Shown here: positions 11,901 to 25,900 of the stretch, in pieces
Numbering within the stretch: position 1 is the first letter of the stretch
Layout: each line of letters opens with the position of its first letter
NCBI GenBank assembly: GCA_030220185.1
Contig: JASPKZ010002337.1
Location: 1,273,501 to 1,337,500, forward strand
Source: Diploptera punctata
Lineage: Eukaryota; Arthropoda; Insecta; Blattodea; Blaberidae
Length of the DNA: 64,000 nucleotides
Direction: 5' to 3'
The notes under the pieces: model-generated
Told to the model about the DNA's origin: nothing
Databases searched by the model: none
What the model saw: the letters and a program-made list of their open reading frames with translations, nothing else
Position numbers and translations under genes: made by a program

Positions 11901-14900
11901 TCATTTCATATGGATGACAGACATCATTTTTACAGATTTATCGAAACTTTTATGGTTATCAGAAGAATCAATACTTTTAAAATCCTTTATGAAACACCAT
12001 TAAAACTATATAATAATATAAACCACTATGTAAAAGTTAAAAATATAAAATTGGTTCCTGAGATCTCATTCATCCTCAAGTGAGTGAAATGTTAAATATT
12101 CTGTAGGAAACATATGTTCCATCTTTCACATCTATGCCAGTAACATGTAGTACCATTTCAGAAGTAGAAGATGGCATATATGTTTCCGAAAGGCCTCCAG
12201 AATATTCTAGAGCATTTTAAGAGGGGGTGATGGATGAAATTTATATTTTCTACATTTTTAAGCTACATACTTGATGCTTTGTACACACATTCATGCTATA
12301 ATAGATAATCTTATATTAAAGTTTCATCCTTATAGACTTAAAGGTTTTTGAGTTACTGAAGAAAATCCATATAAAAATTTGCATATTAAAATTTTTAATA
12401 AACTCCCATAATTTTTTAGTAAATTTTTGAATTTTTTTCTACAAGACCACTGACTTATTTAGAATAACACTATGCACTAACTTTTCTATATCATTATAAT
12501 AAAGGAAAAAAAAAATATATCCTCACACATCCTGAACATTTTCGTTTTTTTTAAATTACTGCACATATTTTATTTTTTATTTAAAAAACTATCAACGTTG
12601 TTTCAAAATGCATGCATAGAATTATTAGCCATAGTGTGTGGGACATGCAGTTAAAAGTTCGTACTTCTATTATTAAATTTGTCAATGCTATTTTGATTTG
12701 AATGTATTGAAATGTAATGAAAATAAAAGTGTGGAAAAGCCAATTTGAAAGTTTGCATGCAGTTAAATTAGAATGTAGCATACATGCCCTCCTACAGTCA
12801 TTAGGGAGACTTACAAGCGCCATAGGGCACTGAAACTTCGCCAACTTATACTTTAAGGTACATACTATTTTTTTAATACAAAAAACAAGAAATGCTAAAT
12901 TTGACCGAAAATGTCGAAAATTTCACCCATCACCTCCCTTAAGTAGTTGTGGACGACTGAGATCTCAGGTATACCAACTTCACATTTTTAACTTTTATCA
13001 GTAGAATGGCACTAATTAGTGAAAGCAAACAGAGTAGTGAATTCTCAATAGTATATGCTACCTCTTACAGAGACCGGACGTCTGGTCTGGCTCAAACCAG
13101 ACCGTTTGACTGCATAATAATTTCCTTGTTACATGATTATTCACGTACCGCTATAGGGTTTTCCATGTCTAGAAAATAGTATTGGTCTTACCGGTAAGCT
13201 GTTGTCACTTGATGCTGCAGTCTGAGTGACAGAAATGGAAATAATGAGTGTTTCAGAATAAGTATTACATACTTCATAGGGTTGTAGAGAGACATAGTAG
13301 GTAAAGTTTTGATAAGCCACTGGCGTCTGGTAACGTACCATTTCGACCTAAAATAGGTTTAGAGATCGAAACACAATGGCTGATATCGTGTGTCTTGTGT
13401 TTCAAAATAAGTATTACTGACATCTAGAGTTTTACTACAAGTGTTGTTCCACGTGGCGACCCTGTTGTTTGTTGCATGAAGTTCAGAAACCATGCACAGA
13501 AAATGTCAGGTGGCGCAAAATCTGTCGGTCCCAATGCATGAACTTTCTGAAAGTGGTATGGGTGGAATTGATGTTCATGCAAAACACGCCATACGCTTGT
13601 GTGGGGGGACATCCAAGGCATGGGCAATGGTTCGAGTACTCGTAGACCGGTTCTCTTCTACGTGCTGAAGGACGTGCTCTTCAAAGTTGAGAGTGCGACG
13701 CGTCCGTGTAGCACCACAGCTAGTCTTCCTAGCTTGGAAAGTACCTGTTTCTCGGAGCCGTTGTTGAAGTCTCGACAAAATTGTATGTGATGGAGTGCGG
13801 CGATGCGGAAAGCGTTCTTCATAGATGCGTTGTGCAGCTCCAACATTACGTCCAGCTTCACCGTAAATCATCAACATCTCAGTGTACTCTTCAAATGTGT
13901 ATTCGACCATCTTGTACTGTCTCGTCCTGTACTACTCTGTGACTGATTGCCAATTGATGTGAACGCTGACTCAACAGAACTGACTGTCAACACAACATAC
14001 ACGATATCAGCCCATTGTGTTTCGATCTTCAAACTTATTTTACATCGAAATGGTAAGTTTCCGGACATGGATGCATTATCATAACTTTATCTACTAAGTC
14101 ACCTATTTTTTCGATTATTTTATTTAAATTAACACATTCCAATTCTGGATAGAATCTAATTTAAGAAAGAAAAATTCATATTTGAACCGGGATTTAAACC
14201 CTTGACCCCTAGTTCTAACGTACTAGTGTGCTGTCCATTACACCATTCAAACGACGATACAAACATTAACATTTCTTTCAACTTATACGATTCTCGTACG
14301 TCCGAAAGCTAATAGCTGTCGCTACCATCACGCCAACTGACAGCTTCTATTCAGAAGTATCTTTTTTGGGAATGTATACACTTACCTTTAGCGGTATTTT
14401 TATTTAAATTAACACATTCCAATTCTGGATAGAATCTAATATATGAAAGAAAAATTAATGTTTGAACCGGGACTTGAACCCTGGTCGTTTGAATGGTGTA
14501 ATTGGACAGCACACTAGTACGTAGAACTAGGGGTCCAGGAATCAAATCCTGGTTTAAACATTAATTGTTATTTCTTAAAATAAGTCACCTCTACTACCCC
14601 TAGAAGTATGTAATACTCATCCTGAAACACCCTGTATATCTCCCTCTTTTCCTTCTTGCATAATTACAGCATTAACGTAAGTTTACGGAACAATTATCTT
14701 AACTACAGCTACCAAAATCTAAACTGTAGTCATTCTTATGTGGTTACTAAAGAATACAGAGTGTCCCAAATTGATGTATACACTCTTTGAAACGTCATTT
14801 CTCAGCAACGAAATGAGATAGAAATACAATTTTTGTTGTGTTTGATCCACATGGCACTGGAAAAGGATAGCAACACGTTGATCGATCTTCACGTCTTTAT

Positions 14901-17900
14901 AAACACAATGGCGGCGAGATTATCATTCGATGAACGTAAGTGGATACTGAAGTGTTATTGGAAAGTGGAGAATGTTGTTGAAGTGCAAAGACGTTGGATG
15001 GTTGAATTTGGGACACCGCCACCAACAAGGGTAACAATAATAAGAATCCGAGACAAGTTTGCAGACGATGGAACGGTGCAAGATGTGTTGAAAGATTGGT
15101 GCGCAAGAAAGTGACGTTCGACTGAAAACGAGAGTACTGTTGCAGGTTCCCCAAAGAAGTCAGTGAGGCAATGTTCTCGTGAGATTGGTATCAAGAAAAG
15201 CAGTGTTCATCGAATTTTGCGGGGCTAAATAGACGACCGCAATTTTGTGAGTGGTTCCTGCAGAAGTGTGACGAAAGGGATAATATCGCCGCCATTGTTG
15301 TTTATAAAGATGTGAAGATCGATGAACGAGTTGCAATGCTTTTCCAGTGCCCTGTGGATCAAACACAACAAACATTTTATTTATTTCTCATTTCGTTGCT
15401 GAGAAATAACGTTTCAAAGAGTGTGTGCATCAATTTGGGACACTCTGTAGTATTAACAATTGGAAGTAATGCATTTTAATTTTAAAAATTATAATCTAAT
15501 CATTCATAAGAAAACAGATTTCATTCTCACGTTATTTAAGAACAATCCACGTATAATTAAAAAAAAACTTTGTATACCATAAAACAGTAAAATATAAAAT
15601 TAGAGAAGGTGCGTATAACACCGCACCGCGCTCAAATGATGTCGAGTTTTTTCATTCTTCTCATAAACAAAATGCATGTCCTTTACATTCCTATCTAGAG
15701 GTTGTCAGCAAGGATTTATAAGAACCACTCTGCTGCCCAAAAAACTATTTTTTTTATTTCGAAGTTGTAATAGCGCGGAAAAGTTGCGAATAATACAGAC
15801 CAAAAACAATTAAAAGTATCAAAATCGGTTGACATCTTCCGGTCGCGCAAAAGGCTCTTAACGTTTGACAAAATATGATTATTTTTGCGATTATTTCATA
15901 AAATTTTTAATTAGAAGTTTTCGTAATGTAATAGTTTGTAACGTCTTCAAATGGAGCCTAAAAACATTGTGTTTTAATTTGGTTTAGATCAGTTGATATA
16001 TTTCAGTCGCACATATGGCCTAAAATGTGCCAAAATATTGAGAATTTCACATTTTCACGAGTTCTTTTTTATATCTTTAATGTACCTTTCTTTAAACGTA
16101 ATAGTTACGGTATTTTTATTTTTGAATATAAGAGAATTGTGTTTTATTATGGTGTGAATAAATTAACTTCCGGTCGAGCAACGACCCCAATGCTGTAGAA
16201 AAACAGTACCTTAAAAAATATAGTTAGGCCTATGACATGATGGGTGATAACAGTAAAACGGGCATGGTACTTTTCGATTTGCTCTATATTTAAAAAAGCT
16301 TAAATATTTAAGATACAGTATAGTTTTTAAACAATAAACTTACTTTTATAAAAAAGGTAAACAGTTCTGAATAAATAGACCATGTTAGTTCAACCTGTCC
16401 ATTAGTACTGTTCTCTATTTTGTAGCCGAAGGTACTTTGAAGGCTGATTTGCTGGTGAAGTTAGGCATGGATTATCTGGACAGCAGAGTGGTTCGAAATT
16501 CAGCTCCGCAAACTTTTACTGTGGCTTCCGTGACGAGTTTTACACAGCGTTCAACAGCCTGCGTGTGAACTGGGAATTGCTTGAAAGTAATGTTCCAGTC
16601 AGGGATTTAGTCACTGTCGATGTGCGATTTGATCTCGTCGTCACTGATTTCTGCCAACAATGGGGGAGAAGATAATTGACAGTCCATTCAGTTGATCATT
16701 TCTGAGTATTCTTGCGCTTTGAAGTTTATTTTTGGTGGCGTCAATGTTCTTACTGTTTCCCTTCTTGCATCTATCTGCCTTGCCTTCAGAATTCTTCAAA
16801 GTCAGAGCTCTCTTATATGTTTCTTGTCATCTTGAGTCATGAGTCATGACCAACAGTAAGTGTTCTGGGTGGGCGGAAAAACCATTACAGTGTCGACATC
16901 AAGCAAAGGTTTTGGAAAATATCTGGTAGATTGTACTGCTTGATAAACAAGTTTCGGGCCGTCTGTGAAGTGTTTACTTGTTTTGATAGAAAACAACATT
17001 GGCATGTATGATTTAATATAAACAAAATTACTTCTTGAAGTTCAGGTGTGGGCTTTCTTCACTTATGTACAATCTGAGAGTTCTATTTGCTTTTGTCAAA
17101 CACCTCAAATGTGATAAGTGCCCAGGATCTCGTACAGCAAATATTCTTTACAGGTTCCTGATTTTATCATCGGGATGCGTAGATTCCAGAGCAAAGCCGG
17201 GTAATCAGCACGGTGTATCTAAAAATAATAACGATATAAATTTATATTTATTTTTCCTTTTACTTATTCAACTAAATGCACCCTATATTTAGGTGTAGCA
17301 GCGCACGCCGTGTATTAACTAGTAACTATTAAATCAATCTCACATAAAAGGACACGTTTACTAGAAAGAATTGCTCATAAGAGCAATACTATTTTCTAGA
17401 CGTGAAAACCCCTCTACGATATTTTTTTCATTTGTTTTATACTTGAATTCTGTAGACTGATACGTCACAAAGAATTATAAAAATGACTGTAGCAACTTAC
17501 AACTTGCAGATACACGCCTGCGAATCCATGTGCCACGAATAAGATGAACCTGCACAAGAAGTGTGTAATATAATTGGAACATATCGTGTCTGCTATCAAT
17601 TTCCATGGACTCCAAGAATAGTTCAATACCTTAACACCAAAGATGTAGTAAAATATTTCAACCAAATACTGAAAAAATAAATTGTAAATATATTGTTTCT
17701 TTATTTTCCTTACCAAATTATGGAACATATTAAGTGAAAAAGGAATTCCATTACACTTGATAGCAGTAATTAAGAAAATGTATGAGAAAACAAAAATAAA
17801 AATAAATCAAAGGGAACCAATACATATAACAGGAGGAGTTAGACAAGGTTGTCCATTATCAACCACTCTTTTTAACATTTATTCGACGACATGATAAGAT

Positions 17901-19069
17901 CATGGAAGCACATGACGACTGGGGGAATTAACTCAGGAAATATAGTAATAAAAACTCTAACCTTTGCAGATGACCAGATTTTAATAGCAAAAACAGAGGA
18001 CGAAATACAAAGAGTGCTATATAAACTAAATGAAATATCAAAAAAATACAACATGGAAATATCATCAGGAAAATCAAAATCAATGACCTTCAAGGGCGCT
18101 CATCCAGTTCGGACAAAGCTAATATTAGAAAATAAACCAATAGAACAAGTGGTAAGATACAAATTCCTAGGTTGCGAAATATCATACACAGCGGAAACAG
18201 ATATAAATAACAAACTAAATAAGTTTAATTATATAACAGGAACATTAAAAAGAACTTTGAAAAATAAAGCCAGGAAAAACACTACAATAAAATTATACAA
18301 GACAATGGCAGTGCCTATTATTACTAATGGATCCGAAACAAGGAGAGTGACAACACAACAATCTGCCAGAATACAAGCTGCTAAAATGAAATTACTCAGA
18401 CCAATAGCAGGATATCAAAGAACAGACAAAAAACACAACACAGAAATAAGACAACAACTAAAAGTAGAAGAATTAAACACAACAATAGTGAAATACAGAT
18501 CAAACTGGAAAGATCACTTAGCAAGGATGACTCAGAATAGAATACCAAAAGCAGCATACAGCTATTCACCACGAGGAAGAAGAAGTCTGGGAAGACCAAA
18601 GAAAAGATGGAAATAGCAATTAGGAACCGGAACAGGCTAGTAAATAGCCTAAACCGTGAAGAAGGAGAAGATTTTCCTTACAATGCAACTGTCAATCATT
18701 GCATGCCGGAACCTACCTTCATTTTTTTTTTTTCAGAGAAGCGTTCTGATGTGCCAAGTCCGTGTCCAAAAAATATATGCCGTTTTTAACTGCAAGACAC
18801 AGCAACCGAAGCCAGAATTTAGTAATGGCAACCCAATGTACGGAGCAGATGTACAGTCTTTGAAAAAAATGATGGCGCAACTCTTGATGATGGAAAGTTA
18901 AGATATTTTAGGAGCGATTCACACCAGTACGTTGTTAGACGTGCTGACTCGTTTGAGAATAAAGCTGGAGGCGTATCTCCCCATGCAATATTTGTATCAT
19001 TAGCTACAGTGGAGTATTCGGTAAGATCTTCTCTTCCGACGATGCGGGTCCACGTTCGATGCTGGCCAA

Positions 19070-19105
<36 letters not shown>

Positions 19106-19700
19106 AATAAATAAATAAATAAAGCCTGATATGTCCCTTTAGGGCAAAGGCCTCCCTGTACAGGGGTTAAGCTCTATTTGAGAGTGTCACCCGGTGAGCT
19201 ACTCCGTGGTGAGAAGTTGACTTGGATGTAGCACTTGGTTTGTATTCACTGTTTGTTCTGTGATTAGTTAATACACAGTTGGCTCTCCATCGTTCTCCAG
19301 CTTTTCCTGCATCTGGCGACTCTGGACCATTGCGCCCCTGCTCGTTCTTTGAAGATGTCAGCCCATCGTCGTCTTGGTCTTCCGCGCTGTCTCTTGCCTG
19401 TGTACGGGTCCCACATGGTTGTTTTTATTGTCCACCTGTCGTCCTGTATTCTTGCGACGTGGCCTCCCCACTTCCATTTTTTCCTGATGGCTTGTTTGTG
19501 CGGGATCAGTTGTTGAGGATATCGCTTGAAGTGTTGTATTCGAGATTCTGTCCTTCAGAGTTATGCCTAAGATTTTCCTCTCCATTTTCCTTTGGCATAC
19601 TTGGAGTGTGTACTTCAGTTTGGCATATATATATATATATATATTTTAATTACGTGGTTAAATTTTCATAATGCCTACATGTTACCAGGCTTCGTTACCC

Positions 19701-19738
<38 letters not shown>

Positions 19739-20354
19739 AAATACATAGGCTCAATTCTGGAAATGCATGCTATTATGCATTGCAGAGACTCTTGATGTCC
19801 CAACTCCTTTCAAAAAACGTTAAACTGAAAATATATAAAACTATTATTCTACCAGTTATATTATATGGGTGCGAAACATGGACTCTTACTTTAAGAGAGG
19901 AAAGGAGATTACAAATATTTGAGAATAAATTACTTAGGAAAATGTTTGGACCAAAGAGAGATGAACAGACAGGTGAATGGAGAAGTATACTTAACAAAGA
20001 ACTACATGGTCTTTACAGGAAGCCAGATATAATAAGAACAGTTAAGTCTCGTAGACTGCGATGGGCAGGACATGTTGCGCGTGTGGGAAATGAAAGACTT
20101 GCATGGAAGCTTCTTGTAGGAAAGCCAGATTGAAAACGCCCAGTTGGTAGACCAAGAATGAGGTGGGAGAATAACATTAACTATGATTTGAGGGAAGTAG
20201 ATTATACAGGGAATGGTTGGAAAGCATTAGCTCAGGATAGGGATGTATGGAGAGCTTATGTCCGTGCGGCCATGAACCTACGGGTTCGATAGTGCCAGTG
20301 AGTAAGTAAGTAAGTATATAGGGAAATAAATTAATTAAAGGGAACAGTTCATAT

Positions 20355-20400
<46 letters not shown>

Positions 20401-20558
20401 CGACATCTAGTAATAATCGAGAATAAGTTATAATACATATATAAGAATAATAAGTGTTTGAATTGGATTCGCCTGGTAATGTAATGGATATCACGCTGAG
20501 GTACAGACTCAGAGATCCGGGTTCGAATCCCGTCCAGGCATTTATTTTTCTTATCATA

Positions 20559-20600
<42 letters not shown>

Positions 20601-22636
20601 ACAAAAAGACTTGAGTTTAGGATTTGATTTGATCTGTGCCCCAATGTTGGGTGATATTTGATAGGGTTTTAATTAGGGGGTAGGTAAAAGGGTGATGGAT
20701 TTATCACAGGTGTGGGATTATTACAAGGAATTCCCGTAATGTGGGAATTTTATGCTCGCGGTCTAGTCAGGTTGGGTTCGATGAGCGATGAGGATAACTT
20801 ATCACAGGGATAACGAAGGAACTTCATACGGGCAGCTAAGGTGTTATCAATAATTGAATTTCAAAATTTACTCGATTTATTTTGAATATGATTCAAAATA
20901 CATATCACTTAATAAAATGAAGGCACTTGAAGATACGTTGGGTATATAGCGATCTGACTTCTCAAATTAATAATGAAGTCTTATTACTATTACTATAGTA
21001 ATATAAAAATTATGGATCAGTGTCCTCAATATAACTTAGTCGATGTTATCCCCTTCGGTATCTGGGAGGCTTCTCGCAGTTAAAATGAAACTTATTGATG
21101 TTCTCCCTTTGTTACCTGGGAGGCTTGTTACTGTACGCGTCTCAATTTGATTTATTGAAAACTTCAGTATTCAGATCGCTACAGGAGAAGGGGTTACACT
21201 TTTATTCTTATTTTTTTTAAACATAGGTGGACATATACTATATATATATATATATATATATAAAGGGTGTGACTTTCCTTTGTTTCTGTTAGGTATGTAA
21301 CTAATATTAGGTGTGTCTATCTCGTGCTGTTCACCGCTGTGGTCTCGAGGTAGCGTGCTGCCTTGTCACGCAGCGGGCCCGGGTTCGATCCCCGGTCGGG
21401 GCAGTTTTTCTGGGTGAGGTTTTTATCGGGGTTTTTCCTCACCTGTAAGACAAATGTCAGGAAAACTTTAAGGCCCAAACGGTCCCCGAATTCATATGGC
21501 CATCATCATCATGGTCATCCTTATCATTATCATCATCCTTCACCGGTGTGGAAAGCAACGGGAAGCTACCACATCTACACAATTCCCTAGTAAAGCATAG
21601 CATGAAAAAAAATGCTATGATTGCAGTGAAGGATCAACCTGCCTTCGGGCAGAATTACTATGGATGGATCTCGTGCTACTTATTGGCAATGTTGCCAAGT
21701 TGTTCCTAGATAGGCTTCTGGGTTTTTTATTAAGGGTCTTACAACTTATTTAAAAACTGTTAGTTTCCATTAATTTTAATGTGTAGTTAGTTCAAAGTTA
21801 TCTTTAACTGATATAATATCTACATTTTAATTTGAAACTTCATAGTGACATTTCCTTTGTAAACGTATTGTCATACTCGTCATTTATAAATATTATTTTG
21901 ACTGACATTTTAGTCGGTTTTCAAATAGACGTTCTGACATATTACTATTAACAAAAGGTTTGGTATCTACAGGTTTCTATTGTATTCAGGTACCTGTGTC
22001 TACCTTTGTTATATCACATGCCTTCTAGACTTTCTAGCTTCAACTATATTGGAATAACCCAAATTTAACAAAAGGAGTTGCCTAAGTCATTTATAATAAG
22101 AGTAGATCAACTTTTATATAATTAATAAAATTAATTCATTAATATGACCATTTGATTGCTAATAAATTTCTGAGCAATTAAAGTCCAAACTCGATATGTT
22201 TATACATATCATATCTTTATCTCAAATTACGGGCCTATATTTGTATAAGTTAGATTTAATGAAATATTTAGTTAATATTTTGAAACTAAAAACAATATGG
22301 AGGAAAATCCGTGTTACAATATATATATATATTAGTCCACCGCTCTGGTCTCGTGGTAGCGTGCTGCCTTGTCACGTAGCGGGCCCGGGTTCGATCCCCG
22401 GACGAGGCAGTTTTTCTGGGTGAGGTATTTATCGGGTTTTTTTATCCTCACCTGTAAGACAAATGTCAGGAAAACTTTAAGGCCCGAAATCATATGGCCA
22501 TCATCATCATCCTTCACCGGTGTGGAAAGCAACGGGAAGCTACCACACCTACGATTCCCTAGTAAAGCTGCAAACATAGCATGCAAATGCTATGATTGCA
22601 GTGAAGGACCTGCCTTCGGGCAGAATTACTATAGAT

Positions 22637-22683
<47 letters not shown>

Positions 22684-22904
22684 ATATATACATAATGAAT
22701 AATGATTATAACGTCTCATTACTTTGTTTACAAAACACGAGGCATGATTAATTTAAATTAAGTGAAGATCAAATTTCAATATACAAGTAAGTCCTGGAGT
22801 ATTGCATCGCTTCGTACAGGCAATTCCTAGCAGGGATGGTTGTGGTCTAGTGGAGGGAGCTTCTGTTTCCGTGTATAAGGTCGCGTGTTCGATCCCGCTG
22901 CCAT

Positions 22905-22956
<52 letters not shown>

Positions 22957-25900
22957 ACTCACTCTCTCTCTCTCTCTGTCTCTCGTACTTGTTTCAATTA
23001 ATTTTCTTTCTTTTGTTTCATTTGTTTTGCTTTGTTTTATTTTCCGTATTTACCGCACTACTTATTTACGCGAAATTATTTTCCATTCCACAACACACAA
23101 CGAAATAGAACAGATTTTAGTTTCTCAAATAATTGTATACTTGTGAACCAAATAACTGATCTCTGATCATGCGCAGTGGCTTCGTTCTGAGACTTGAAAA
23201 TTATGTGTGCGTCATCAATTATTTCAAAGGCTGCACGTCATTGCTTAAGTGAGAGTGGACTGGAGAGAGGCGTCACACTGTGCGGACGGCACGTTTTGAG
23301 GGTTATCCATTCTACCAATTTATGAGTTGTATTAAAATATTTTAATAAATAATATAAGTAGCTTCATATTTCCGGCTTCCTCGATTAGAATGGATATGTA
23401 ACGGTATTATTATTCAAAATATTTTAATATGTATCTTCAATAGTAAGAACAATGATTTTTTAGAAATATTGATGAGTTGTATTAATTCCCTACAGTTTAA
23501 ATGAGAGATTGGTGCTGAATGTTAGTATCCTGCAGTTAAAGACGGCAGCTATTTTTTGGACACGGCCTTGGTACATCACAACACTGCAATTGGAGAAATA
23601 TCAAGGTAGGTTTCGGTATGTAATGGTTGGCAGTTCCCTTGTTAATTCAAGAGAAGATATTGTTATTAAATAAAACTTTTTATTTGCTGTGAAATTCTAG
23701 TATTTCACACAATTGGGAATTGTAAGGGTGGAAATGTAATGTAAGTGTATTTATTTCAAGTAGGCGTACGTATTCCTTGGGTGGTGTTTTGTGATGCTCC
23801 GGGTTCTTGTCGTAGCAAAAGAATCGAGATATTTGGTTCACTCATTAGCATTCTACTCTGATTATCATTCTCTTCTAGAATGATCTTAAGATCGAGAACA
23901 GAGCAAGACCAGAAGAGAGTGAAGATATGAACGCTGGACATCAACTACGCAAATCGCGGCCAGCTGTTCAAAATGGATTGACTGAAAAAGAAACGAAGAC
24001 ATCGTACTCACTTAAAGAAACTGAAAACTACAAAGCCACGGATAAGGATGGAATCTTCATTCTTCCCAAGTCAAAACACACGACCAAAAATGCTACCATA
24101 GACAAAACAAATATGATAGAGATTAAAAATAGATTTATATCTCTACAAACACTTCCAGACTTACCTCCGCCAATCGTCGTAGACGCTAGCAACATAAATG
24201 CCTACAAACGAACTCACATTTCTGCAAGAAAAGACCAACTGAGAATTTACGCCAAAAATAAACTCTCATATGATCGCGTCAAACAAGTACTTGAAGACAC
24301 TGGAACGCAATTTCATAGACATCTATACAAAACAACGATACTCACACAAAGAATCACACTCAAAGGACTACCAACAATAATAACAGCAGACGAGATTTTG
24401 CAAGAACTTAGAGACAGAGTTTATCCAATTATCCATGTTAGACAACTCCAAGAAACTAGCTACCAAAATGGATCCAGAATCAAGACTGCCATTCCAGTTT
24501 GGATTCTGATCTTCAGTCAGCGTGGAAATTTCAAGACAAAAATTGCTCAACTTACAGATATCTTCAATGTAAAAATTAAATTAGAAACCTACAGAACCAG
24601 TAGGAGGAATCCAGTTCTATAATTGTCAAGGATTTGGACATCTAGCAAATTGCTGTTTTAGAACTCAGATATGCGTTAGATGTGCAGGCTATCATATAGT
24701 TGAAGAATACAAAGCAACAAAACTAAAATTCACAAACTGCAATGAAACGCACGCTGCAAGCTACAGACAATGCCCAGCCTACAAGAAGTATGCAAGCTCT
24801 AGACCGCAACATACATCAAAGACTAAACAACAAACAAAGCCTGAAACATCGAAGGTCAACACTTCAGCACCAAAAATGGAAATTCCAACAACTCCTACTA
24901 TCATAAACCCTAAAAACCTAACTCATCAACTCCTATCCCTTCTATCTAAAATCCTCATGAATCCAGAAATCCTAAAAACCACTGTAATGCTACTCGTACT
25001 TACAAGTCTGGTAACTTCAAGTCCTTAAATAAATCCAGAAAGACTACTTCAAGAACATCTTTAAGACCAAGAAGCTTAAGCACAACACAAGAAGAATACA
25101 ATATCACATCTTCAAGAAAACTTCAGAAACCAGCTGGAAGATCATTTTTCTCAGCTCAAAATTTAAATTGCAGAAAAACTACAAGATAAGCACAATAATG
25201 ATTTGGTCAGGGCCTGAAAAGGCCGGTACCAGAACACGTACATCAAATGACTGACAGTGCTAGTGACGCTATTGGTATTTCTATGCTGGGATAGAGTTCG
25301 GCCGTCCAAGCACTTAAACGGGCCTGATGTGTGGACTGTATACCAAAAACACTCACTACGAGTATATACAATACTAATTTATTTAGACACTAAAATTCTG
25401 TGAAGATACAACACGTGGTAACTTACGTTAGCAACGAGGCGCTCTGCACGATGAAGTCGCAAATCACGTTATTTGGTATTGTACGCGAATTAAACAATAC
25501 TTGTATCACAATACCAATACTTAAGTCCTAATCTTAGATCCTACAATTATATCGAGAAATGCCGTATCACTTCCCGGACACTGGTAGTGCGGCCACTTCG
25601 ACCACAGACGAAACCAAGAGTGTGTACCTCGTGTTACAATTTCTTCCGCAGAGCGCCAACAACTTAACAAAACAAAAATATCACTGAAGAAAAAACTTAA
25701 TAAACTAAAATATCTCTAATACATAAACTTGAGAGACTGAAATAATCTCCAGGTGGATTACAAAAAAAAGAGTGGTTAAGGCAAGAGGACTTGGCGCATA
25801 GCTACAGGGATTTGCGCTGGTTCAGGTCTCTACGTGGGAAGAAATATTCTCATCGAATTTCTGCCAGTCTGGGACCGGTGACCACCCAGCATAGTGAGAA

